From: Burkholderiaceae bacterium
Lineage (GTDB): Bacteria > Pseudomonadota > Gammaproteobacteria > Burkholderiales > Burkholderiaceae
Direction: 5' to 3'
DNA length: 6,112 bases
Assembly (NCBI GenBank): GCA_947461805.1
Contig: CANHMJ010000085.1
Location: 1 to 6,112 of the forward strand
Shown here: positions 1 through 5,694 of the stretch, piece by piece
How the letters are laid out: each line of letters starts with the position of its first letter
How positions within the stretch are numbered: position 1 is the stretch's first letter
The notes under the pieces: generated by a model
What the model was told of the DNA's origin: nothing
Databases searched by the model: none
Seen by the model: only the letters and a program-made list of their open reading frames with translations
Position numbers and translations under genes: made by a program

Positions 1-15
1 TGAGCCATGGGTTAG

Positions 16-113
16 CGAGCGCAGTTGCAAAAAGCAAATTCCTGTTCGGATCTTGCCCCCTCAAGCCTGGGGAATCATTGGTTCGCAATGTTCCTTGCAA
101 CGCTCCTTGAGAG
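16..113 (-). promoter_or_regulatory. SAH riboswitch, expected to control ahcY beyond the left edge
   Basis: On the minus strand the bases fold into the known SAH riboswitch architecture. P1 pairs CUCUCAAG (113-106) with CUUGAGGG (65-58), with one G-U pair. P2 pairs GGAA+CAUUG (94-86) with CAAUG+A+UUCC (80-71), with one bulged A and a CGAAC loop. The conserved CCAGGCU follows at 70-64. The P4 pseudoknot pairs GAGCG (105-101) with CGCUC (21-17). The conserved start AAGGAGCG (108-101) is also present. A further small hairpin can form between P1 and the 3' strand of P4 (56-34). In other beta- and gammaproteobacteria this class binds S-adenosylhomocysteine and turns on ahcY and related recycling genes. 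Its position just downstream of metK, reading the same way, fits. The ahcY coding region lies outside the window. Confidence 0.9.
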
Positions 114-116
114 TAT

Positions 117-140
117 GGCGAAATTGTAATCAATTTCGCC
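117..140. repeat. Perfect inverted repeat before the SAH riboswitch
   Basis: Two perfect 10-bp arms, GGCGAAATTG (117-126) and CAATTTCGCC (131-140), flank a 4-base centre. The repeat lies 41 bases after the metK stop and ends 3 bases before P1 of the riboswitch. As RNA it would be a stable hairpin in a metK read-through transcript. Neither strand has a T-run after it, so it is not a standard intrinsic terminator. Because it overlaps a possible -10 box it could instead be an operator. The repeat is read directly from the sequence; its role is unknown. Confidence 0.7.
123..128 (-). promoter_or_regulatory. Possible -10 box for the riboswitch-ahcY transcript
   Basis: TACAAT on the minus strand matches TATAAT at five of six positions. 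It would place the transcription start about 116-113, exactly at the 5' end of riboswitch P1. The -35 region is weak: the bases 17 bp upstream (AGGCTG) barely match TTGACA, and the better TTGTTA at 156-151 is 22 bp away. The call rests mostly on the position of the -10 box relative to the riboswitch. Confidence 0.3.
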
Positions 141-180
141 AGATACAGCCTAACAACTGCTTCCTAGGGGGTTAAAGCCC

Positions 181-1347
181 TTAAAGACCTGCTGCTGCAC
201 GTAAGGCTGGCGCCTTATCGCACTGCTCCCAGGTAAATTCTGGCTCTTCACGTCCAAAGTGGCCATACGCTGCGGTTTTGCGGTAAATCGGGCGCAATAA
301 GTCCAGCATTTTGACAATGCCTTTCGGACGCAGATCAAAGTGCTCTGCAACTAAGGCAGCAATCTTTTCGTCCGGAATCTTGCCGGTACCAAAGGTGCTG
401 ACCATGACCGATGTTGGCTTTGCTACACCAATCGCATAGGAGATTTGAATCAAGCAACGCGTTGCCAAACCAGCAGCCACGACGTTTTTCGCTACGTAAC
501 GACCAGCATAGGCAGCAGAGCGATCCACTTTCGATGGATCCTTGCCCGAGAATGCGCCACCGCCGTGGGGTGCTGCACCGCCGTAGGTGTCCACAATAAT
601 TTTCCGTCCGGTTAACCCGCAATCGCCCTGTGGTCCGCCAATCACAAAGCGGCCCGTCGGGTTCACCAAATACTTAATGTCGCCCTTGATCAGATGGGCT
701 GGTAAGACGGGTTTAATGATTTCTTCAATCACCGCTTCACGTAATTTCTCGAGGGAAATATCTTCATCGTGCTGCGTTGACAAAACTACTGTATCGATTG
801 AATCGGGCTTGCCGTTTACATAACGCAGCGTCACTTGGGACTTTGCATCCGGACGCAACCAGGTTAAGCGGCCATCGCGGCGCAGCTGGGACTGGCGCTC
901 AACTAAACGGTGCGACAGGTGAATGGGTAGAGGCATGAACTCTGCAGTTTCGTCGCAGGCATAACCAAACATTAGGCCTTGATCGCCGGCACCTTGATCC
1001 AAACCATCGTCCTGTGCCTTGTCTACGCCCTGTGCAATGTCTGGGCTTTGCTTGTCGTAGGTCACCAAAACTGCACAGCCTTTGTAGTCGATGCCATACG
1101 CCGTATTGTCATAGCCGATTTCACGCAACGTATTGCGTGCTACTTGGATGTAATCGACGTTGGCGTGGGTTGTAATTTCACCCGCAAGCACCACTAAACC
1201 CGTATTGCAAAGCGTTTCTGCCGCAACTCGAGCCTTTGGATCTTGGGCCAAAATAGCATCCAAAATCGCATCCGAAATTTGGTCAGCAACTTTATCGGGG
1301 TGACCTTCAGAAACCGATTCTGAGGTGAAGAAATAATCATTTGCCAT
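181..1347 (-). CDS. metK: S-adenosylmethionine synthetase (methionine adenosyltransferase)
   Basis: This cytoplasmic enzyme joins methionine and ATP to make S-adenosylmethionine, releasing phosphate and pyrophosphate. The 388-residue product is close to the usual bacterial length of about 384. The N-terminus has the ATP-binding GHPDK motif (residues 15-19). The family signatures GAGDQGLMFGYA (119-130) and GGGAFSGKD (262-270) are both intact, as is the DxxxxG-rich Mg/K-binding neighbourhood. The frame stays open upstream to an ATG at 1407, but the family-typical start MANDYFFTSESVSEGHP begins at 1347 and has AAGGA 8 bases before it, so I chose 1347. It is transcribed divergently from the lipid A genes. 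The SAH riboswitch lies just downstream on the same strand, so SAM synthesis and SAH recycling sit side by side. No frameshift or missing key residue is seen. Confidence 0.98.
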   Translation of the reverse strand: MANDYFFTSESVSEGHPDKVADQISDAILDAILAQDPKARVAAETLCNTGLVVLAGEITTHANVDYIQVARNTLREIGYDNTAYGIDYKGCAVLVTYDKQSPDIAQGVDKAQDDGLDQGAGDQGLMFGYACDETAEFMPLPIHLSHRLVERQSQLRRDGRLTWLRPDAKSQVTLRYVNGKPDSIDTVVLSTQHDEDISLEKLREAVIEEIIKPVLPAHLIKGDIKYLVNPTGRFVIGGPQGDCGLTGRKIIVDTYGGAAPHGGGAFSGKDPSKVDRSAAYAGRYVAKNVVAAGLATRCLIQISYAIGVAKPTSVMVSTFGTGKIPDEKIAALVAEHFDLRPKGIVKMLDLLRPIYRKTAAYGHFGREEPEFTWEQCDKAPALRAAAGL

Positions 1348-1355
1348 TGCGTTTT

Positions 1356-1360
1356 TCCTT
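1356..1360 (-). promoter_or_regulatory. metK ribosome binding site
   Basis: AAGGA on the minus strand, 8 bases before the ATG at 1347, supports that start over the in-frame ATG at 1407. The extra 20 residues from the upstream start do not resemble MetK. Confidence 0.75.
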
Positions 1361-1447
1361 TCAAAATGAACACGATCAATAGGACAACTCGACGTGCCAG
1401 GAACCACAACGGCGACGCTTTAGCAGAATTTTTAATCGCCCCGCAAG

Positions 1448-1475
1448 TTGTCTTAACTCGGCGATACACTAATTT
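1448..1475 (+). promoter_or_regulatory. Candidate promoter for the lpxL-lpxL-dapF cluster
   Basis: TTGTCT (1448-1453, four of six matches to TTGACA) is followed after 16 bases by TAATTT (1470-1475, three of six matches to TATAAT). A start near 1482 would give a leader of about 65 bases containing the two hairpins at 1492-1533. TACACT (1465-1470) is a better -10 match but lacks a suitable -35 box. The metK promoter must also lie in this spacer. One weak option on the minus strand is TTAAGA with TAAAAA 16 bases on, near 1457-1430. These are matches by eye only. Confidence 0.3.
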
Positions 1476-1491
1476 TATCCGAACTTCGTGT

Positions 1492-1533
1492 ATTGGGCAA
1501 AATTCAGAATTAGCCCAATCCTTTAAGGGATTG
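1492..1533 (+). promoter_or_regulatory. Two overlapping, mutually exclusive hairpins in the first lpxL leader
   Basis: Hairpin A pairs ATTGGGC (1492-1498) with GCCCAAT (1513-1519). An inner AATT/AATT stem (1501-1504 with 1508-1511) closes a three-base loop. Hairpin B pairs CAATCC (1516-1521) with GGATTG (1528-1533). The two share bases 1516-1519, so only one can form at a time. Hairpin B encloses the only good Shine-Dalgarno-like stretch in the leader, AAGGGA (1525-1530). The pairing is read directly from the sequence. A regulatory role, such as RBS sequestration, is inference. Hairpin A, being nearly symmetric, could alternatively be a protein-binding operator. Confidence 0.4.
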
Positions 1534-1547
1534 AATATGATGACGGG

Positions 1548-2405
1548 GTGCCTACCTTTTTATTTAAGCTCATGCTCCAGACCATTGCAGCGTTACCGCT
1601 TGGCTTTGCGCAGGCTATTGGGGGAGGGCTCGGTTTGCTTGCGTTTCTTGGATCTCGGCACTATCGCAACCTATTTAAGCAACATTACTTTTCTGCTGCG
1701 ACGCAAAATCGCTTCCCGGCACGCGTTTGGTCGGCCGCTTGCGCCTCAGGAATGCTATTTTCCGATAGTTTGTGGATTTGGCGTAATCCGAGCAAAGCCC
1801 TGTCTTTTACTGAAATTAGCAACTGGGAGGTAGTCGAGGCCGCAATCAATGAGGGGCATGGTTTAGTGATGCTGACACCCCATTTAGGTGGCTTTGAAAT
1901 TATCCCTCGAGTACTCGCACAGCACTTTCCAGCCACCATTTTGTATCGGCCAGCAAGGCAAGGCTGGCTCAACGCCGTCATCGAGGATGGCAGAGCCTAT
2001 CCCAATATGCATTTTGTGCCGACGAATTTGCAAGGCGTGCGCCAAATGACCCGGGCCCTGATACGGGGCGAGGCCATTGGCATTCTTCCAGACCAAGTAC
2101 CCAGCGGAGGGGATGGAATGTGGGCCTCTTTTTTTGGGCGTCCAGCCTATACGACCACCCTACCTGCACGCCTCGCCAATCGACACCAGACGCCAGTAGT
2201 GATGTTCACCGCCAAACGCAAAGGGCTTGGCCAAGGCTGGCTAATGCAAGCAATCCGCCTTGATGCATTCTCGGAAGATCCAGGCACGTCTTGTAATGAG
2301 ATGAATGCAGCGATCGAAGCGGCAATCTTGATTGCACCAGAGCAGTTTATATGGGCCTACAACCGCTTTAAACACCCGCTTGGGGCAGAGCCACCACCAC
2401 AATAG
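1548..2405 (+). CDS. lpxL: Lipid A late acyltransferase, LpxL/HtrB family (first copy)
   Basis: Members of this inner-membrane family transfer a fatty acyl chain from acyl carrier protein to a Kdo-lipid A precursor, completing lipid A. The product is 285 residues; E. coli LpxL is 306. Residues about 7-34 form the usual N-terminal membrane helix. The catalytic HX4E motif is H112-LGGF-E117. It is followed by ILPDQVPSGGDG (179-190), the FFGRPAYTTTLPARLA block (195-210) and the typical C-terminal block IWAYNRFKHPLG (268-279). The start is uncertain. GTG 1548 keeps the membrane helix but has no close Shine-Dalgarno sequence. ATG 1572 also lacks one. The well-placed AAGGGA and ATG at 1537 are in another frame. 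It is first in a tight cluster with a second acyltransferase (12-bp gap) and dapF. Which acyl chain and position it serves cannot be told from sequence. Confidence 0.88.
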   Translation: MPTFLFKLMLQTIAALPLGFAQAIGGGLGLLAFLGSRHYRNLFKQHYFSAATQNRFPARVWSAACASGMLFSDSLWIWRNPSKALSFTEISNWEVVEAAINEGHGLVMLTPHLGGFEIIPRVLAQHFPATILYRPARQGWLNAVIEDGRAYPNMHFVPTNLQGVRQMTRALIRGEAIGILPDQVPSGGDGMWASFFGRPAYTTTLPARLANRHQTPVVMFTAKRKGLGQGWLMQAIRLDAFSEDPGTSCNEMNAAIEAAILIAPEQFIWAYNRFKHPLGAEPPPQ

Positions 2406-2417
2406 ATTGAATTTGAG

Positions 2418-3314
2418 ATGACCTGGTTCCAAACCATCTTTAATTTTTTAGCGCTTAGCCTCTTGCGCTTGTTTGCTTTTTTGCCCTATGCCAGCATTGT
2501 TCCAATTGGCTATGGTTTGGGCTGGTTAGCCGCACATATCCCGAACGAACGAGCGCACGTCGTCAAAACCAATCTGCGACTCTGCTTTCCATCTTTATCC
2601 AAATCTGAAATCGATACCCTTGCACTGGAACACTGGAAATTATTTGGCCGCAGCGTCATTGAGCGCAGCCGGATTTGGCTCGGCACTGGCAAGCAAATTC
2701 AAGACCTGGTTGAAATTGAATCCGCTATACCACTGGGCGATCGCATACCAAGACTATTAATCAATCCGCATTTTGTTGGTTTAGAGGGGGGCTTTATGGC
2801 TCTCTCCGTCATGGCAAAAGAACGCGGCTGGATGGGCGGCGCAGGACTTTACCAAAAGATGAAGAACCCATTTTTTAATCAGAAGATGATTGAGTGGCGC
2901 AATCGTTTTGGTGGAAAGTCGATTGAGCGGCAAAGCCGCCTGCGCGACCTGATTCGAGAAATCCAAACGGGTAATTTCATCTTCATTGCACCCGACATTG
3001 ATCTGGGCCCGCGCGATTCGGTGTTTGTTCCCTTTTTTGGCATTCAGACCAGCACCATTACCTCGGTATCGCGCCTCGCTTTATTGAGCGGCGCAGAGGT
3101 CTGTTTGATGACAACCACATTAAATGCCAATCGCAGTGGCTATGTTTGCCGAATTAGTCCGCCACTGGAAAACTTCCCAAGCAATAATCCAAGCGACGAT
3201 GCAGCCCGCCTCAACCAATATATTGAAGCGCTTGTTCGCGAAAGGCCTGCGGAGTACTATTGGGTACATAAACGCTTTAAGCATCGCCCGCCTGGCGAAG
3301 CCAGCTTGTATTAA
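2418..3314 (+). CDS. Lipid A late acyltransferase, LpxL/LpxM family (second copy)
   Basis: This is a second enzyme of the same inner-membrane family, 298 residues. It has an N-terminal hydrophobic segment (about 8-40), then the family block KTNLRLCFPSLSKSE (50-64). The catalytic HX4E motif is H118-FVGL-E123, followed by IAPDIDLGPRDSVFVPFFG (190-208) and the C-terminal YYWVHKRFKHRPPG (280-293). It aligns with the preceding gene through all these blocks but is clearly diverged, so it is probably a second acyltransferase with another acyl chain or position rather than a recent duplicate. The ATG is 12 bp after the upstream stop with only a weak Shine-Dalgarno (GAG), which suggests translational coupling. 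dapF follows after 25 bp. LpxL versus LpxM specificity cannot be assigned from motifs. Confidence 0.9.
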   Translation: MTWFQTIFNFLALSLLRLFAFLPYASIVPIGYGLGWLAAHIPNERAHVVKTNLRLCFPSLSKSEIDTLALEHWKLFGRSVIERSRIWLGTGKQIQDLVEIESAIPLGDRIPRLLINPHFVGLEGGFMALSVMAKERGWMGGAGLYQKMKNPFFNQKMIEWRNRFGGKSIERQSRLRDLIREIQTGNFIFIAPDIDLGPRDSVFVPFFGIQTSTITSVSRLALLSGAEVCLMTTTLNANRSGYVCRISPPLENFPSNNPSDDAARLNQYIEALVRERPAEYYWVHKRFKHRPPGEASLY

Positions 3315-3339
3315 TTAACTGCCCAGAACGGAACACTGC

Positions 3340-4239
3340 TTGAGTACTGACTTGACACGCACACTGCGCTTTACCAAAATGCATGGAGCGGGCAATGACT
3401 TTATTGTGCTCAATGGCATCGATCAGGATCTGAGCAACATTACTAAAGAGCAATGGCGTCAGCTAGCCCATCGCCAATTTGGCATTGGTGCAGATCAAAT
3501 TCTATTAATTGAAAAAGCAACCCGTCCCGATGCTGACTTTCGGTATCGTATTTTTAATGCCGATGGCGGCGAAGTCGAGCAATGCGGTAATGGTTCGCGC
3601 TGCTTTGTACGCTATGTATTGGATAAAAAACTGTCGAGCAAAAACCCACTGCGGGTAGAAGTTGCACATACGGTCTTGACGCTCGAGGCACTGCCAGATG
3701 GTCAAGTACAAGTAGATATGGGTGCACCTATCTTTGAACACGAGCGCATTCCATTTCGAGCCGAAAATGTAGCTAGCAAAGTCGAGTTTCATGAAACCCT
3801 CTACGCCCTACCCATTGGCCATAACCCAGGCGCGCACGGCGACTGGATTGGGGTACTGTCAATGGGCAATCCACACGCCGTTCAAGTTGTCATGGATGTG
3901 GATAGCGCGCCCGTCACCACAGAAGGGCCGCGCATTGAGAGCCACCCCGCCTTTCCAAAGCACGTGAATGCTGGCTACATGCAAGTATTAAATCGCAATA
4001 CCATCAAGCTTCGTGTCTATGAGCGTGGCGCGGGAGAAACCTTGGCATGCGGTACCGGCGCTTGCGCTGCAGTGGTGTCAGGCATTCGAAGGGGCTTGCT
4101 TGACTCGCCGGTGAGTGTTCAGACGCAAGGGGGTAAGTTGACCATAGCATGGCCCGGAGTTCGTGACGGCATTGCGCAATCCGTCATCATGACCGGACCA
4201 GCTACGACTGTTTTTGAAGGTGAATTTACCCTGACTTAA
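3340..4239 (+). CDS. dapF: Diaminopimelate epimerase
   Basis: This cytoplasmic, cofactor-independent enzyme converts LL- to meso-diaminopimelate, the precursor of lysine and of the peptidoglycan cross-link residue. The 299-residue product carries both catalytic cysteines: C82 in EQCGNGSRC (80-88) and C237 in LACGTGAC (235-242). It also has the N-terminal FTKMHGAGNDF block (11-21), GNPH (177-180) and the FPxxVNxG block (205-212). It is slightly longer than E. coli DapF (274). I chose the TTG at 3340 because GGAA lies 6 bases upstream and because the first ATG (3379) would remove part of the conserved FTKMHG block. TTG at 3352 is also possible. It is last in a cluster with two lipid A acyltransferases, linking outer-membrane and peptidoglycan precursor supply. 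Its last 14 bp overlap the end of pyrE on the other strand, and no terminator is visible. Confidence 0.97.
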   Translation: MSTDLTRTLRFTKMHGAGNDFIVLNGIDQDLSNITKEQWRQLAHRQFGIGADQILLIEKATRPDADFRYRIFNADGGEVEQCGNGSRCFVRYVLDKKLSSKNPLRVEVAHTVLTLEALPDGQVQVDMGAPIFEHERIPFRAENVASKVEFHETLYALPIGHNPGAHGDWIGVLSMGNPHAVQVVMDVDSAPVTTEGPRIESHPAFPKHVNAGYMQVLNRNTIKLRVYERGAGETLACGTGACAAVVSGIRRGLLDSPVSVQTQGGKLTIAWPGVRDGIAQSVIMTGPATTVFEGEFTLT

Positions 4240-4903
4240 TTCCGTATTGCCTGCGGTAGGCCGTCACCGCTGGAAGGTATTGCTGTAAAGCAGGATCCTT
4301 AGATGCGTCGAGGTAATCCATCACATTGCTTAAATTGGCAATCGCAATCACTGGGATACCAAACTCCTGCTCTACACTCTGAACCGCAGAGTAGCTACCA
4401 ATGTCGACTGCATTGCCTGAGCGCTCCATTCGGTCCAGAGCAATTAAAACGGCTGCAGGCTCTGCGCCAGCAGCCCGAATCAATTCGACTGACTCTCGCA
4501 CGGATGTGCCCGCTGAAATCACATCATCAATAATGACTACCTTACCCTTCACCGGGGCGCCAACTAATGTGCCGCCCTCACCATGGTCTTTTGCCTCTTT
4601 GCGGTTGTAGGCAAACGTAACATTTTTATTCTGATCGGCTAAGGCAATTGCGGTGGCAGCAGCCAAGGTGATACCCTTATAAGCAGGGCCATAAAGCATG
4701 TCGAACACCACACCGGATTCGAGTAATGCATTGGCATAGTACTTGCCCAAGGCCCCGAGTAAAGCGCCGTCACTAAAACCACCTGCGTTAAAAAAATAAG
4801 GGGATTGACGACCGGCTTTGGTTTTAAACTCACCAAACGATAGAACGTGCGCCTCTAGGGCAAAGCGGATAAAGTCGAATTGATTTACATTTTTAGAGTT
4901 CAT
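4226..4903 (-). CDS. pyrE: Orotate phosphoribosyltransferase
   Basis: This cytoplasmic enzyme joins orotate and PRPP to give orotidine 5'-monophosphate in de novo pyrimidine synthesis. The product is 225 residues (E. coli about 213). It has FGEFKTKAGRQSPYFFNAG (23-41), the flexible catalytic loop YNRKEAKDHGEGG (99-111) and the PRPP-binding motif VVIIDDVISAGTS (122-134). All expected residues are present. The ATG at 4903 gives a family-typical N-terminus. GGAGG precedes it, but only 3 bases away, which is shorter than usual. The gene starts 8 bp from the divergent xth start, and its end overlaps dapF tail to tail by 14 bp. Its promoter must therefore lie within xth. One candidate is TTGAGG (4940-4935) with TAACAT (4917-4912), which would leave almost no leader. 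A T7 run lies in the coding strand over Tyr-Phe-Phe (residues 36-38) with no sign of a frame break. Confidence 0.97.
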   Translation of the reverse strand: MNSKNVNQFDFIRFALEAHVLSFGEFKTKAGRQSPYFFNAGGFSDGALLGALGKYYANALLESGVVFDMLYGPAYKGITLAAATAIALADQNKNVTFAYNRKEAKDHGEGGTLVGAPVKGKVVIIDDVISAGTSVRESVELIRAAGAEPAAVLIALDRMERSGNAVDIGSYSAVQSVEQEFGIPVIAIANLSNVMDYLDASKDPALQQYLPAVTAYRRQYGIKSG

Positions 4904-4911
4904 AGGCCTCC
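4904..4911. promoter_or_regulatory. 8-bp divergent spacer serving both pyrE and xth ribosome binding sites
   Basis: The whole gap between the two start codons is AGGCCTCC on the plus strand. Read on the minus strand it is GGAGGCCT, a strong Shine-Dalgarno core 3 bases before the pyrE ATG. Read on the plus strand its first three bases, AGG, sit 5 bases before the xth ATG and form a weak site. The overlap in position is directly visible; use of the AGG for xth is inference. Confidence 0.55.
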
Positions 4912-5694
4912 ATGTTACGCATCATTTCAGCGAACCTCAACGGTATCCGTTCTGCAGCCAAAAAAGGCTTTATTCCTTGGGCACTCCAGCAAAAAGCTGA
5001 CTTTATTTGCATGCAAGAACTCAAGGCGCAAGAAGTCGATTTAGATGAGGCTATGATGCGCCCAGGTGGACTACTTGGCTTCTTTCACTGTGCCGAGAAA
5101 AAAGGCTATAGCGGCTGCGGTATCTATACCCCTCATCAACCCGATGACATCATTTATGGCTTTGGTAACCCTGAATTTGATGCCGAGGGGCGTTACGTTG
5201 AGGCCCGCTATAAAACCCTCTCGGTTATCTCGGTATACATGCCCTCGGGCTCTAGTTCGCCGGAGCGCCAAGAGGCCAAGTTTCGCTACCTTGAGGCATT
5301 CATGCCCCACCTGATTGAACTCAGACGCAGCGGCCGTGAAATTGTCCTGTGCGGGGATGTCAACATTGCACACCACGAAGCGGATTTAAAGAATTGGAAA
5401 GGCAATCTAAAGAATTCGGGCTTTTTACCGGAAGAGCGTGCCTGGTTAACGCGCCTTTTTAATGAGATTGGCTATGTTGATGTCTATCGCAAGCTCGAGC
5501 CCGAGACGACTGATGCATGCTACACCTGGTGGAGTCAGCGCGGTCAAGCCTATGCCAAAAATGTGGGGTGGCGAATTGATTACCAGATTGCTACTGCGAA
5601 GATTGCAGACTCAGCCAAAACCACTTCCATCTATAAGCAAGAGCGTTTCTCTGATCACGCACCCTTAGTCGTGGACTACAACTGGTCGATTTAG
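4912..5694 (+). CDS. xth: Exonuclease III-family AP endonuclease / 3'-5' exonuclease
   Basis: A Mg-dependent nuclease of the endonuclease-exonuclease-phosphatase fold that cuts DNA at abasic sites and trims 3' ends in base excision repair. The product has 260 residues. Active-site motifs are all present: ANLNGIR (7-13, N8), MQELK (34-38, E36), VYMPSG (108-113, Y109), CGDVNIAHHEADLKNW (147-162, D149 and N151), GWRIDYQ (219-225, D223) and SDHAPLVVDY (247-256, D248 and H249). The sequence, length and pyrE neighbour also recall Pseudomonas Crc, a family member that lost catalytic residues. Here they are intact, so a real nuclease is expected. The start is 8 bp from pyrE on the other strand. The stop overlaps the stop of the AmpG-like gene. 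It belongs to the group starting LRIISANLNGIRSA rather than the E. coli XthA subgroup, so exonuclease versus AP endonuclease balance is not certain. Confidence 0.94.
   Translation: MLRIISANLNGIRSAAKKGFIPWALQQKADFICMQELKAQEVDLDEAMMRPGGLLGFFHCAEKKGYSGCGIYTPHQPDDIIYGFGNPEFDAEGRYVEARYKTLSVISVYMPSGSSSPERQEAKFRYLEAFMPHLIELRRSGREIVLCGDVNIAHHEADLKNWKGNLKNSGFLPEERAWLTRLFNEIGYVDVYRKLEPETTDACYTWWSQRGQAYAKNVGWRIDYQIATAKIADSAKTTSIYKQERFSDHAPLVVDYNWSI

Noticed and set aside
1..8. ATG on the minus strand at 8-6 as the ahcY start
   Set aside because: No Shine-Dalgarno precedes it, and it follows the P4 pseudoknot too closely; the true start is probably to the left of the window.
1348..1407. Upstream in-frame ATG that would add 20 residues to metK
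   Set aside because: The added residues do not resemble MetK N-termini, and the downstream ATG has a well-spaced AAGGA.
1348..1547. SAM-binding riboswitch ahead of metK
   Set aside because: I could not find a recognisable SAM riboswitch core on the minus strand in this spacer, though no covariance search could be run.
1366..1833. 155-codon open frame on the plus strand, overlapping the first lpxL gene
   Set aside because: Its composition looks like an off-frame reading and it matches no family I recognise. The only notable point is its well-placed ATG at 1537, reported as a finding on the lpxL start.
4249..4261. GCCT/AGGC mini-hairpin just after the dapF stop as a terminator
   Set aside because: Only four base pairs, no T-run, and it lies inside the pyrE coding sequence.
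4790..4796. A7 run (T7 in the pyrE coding strand) as a frameshift or slippage site
   Set aside because: It encodes the conserved Tyr-Phe-Phe of the SPYFFNAG block, and the frame is intact on both sides.
5071..5376. 101-codon minus-strand open frame inside xth
   Set aside because: It lies wholly inside a strongly supported gene and has no recognisable motif or ribosome binding site.
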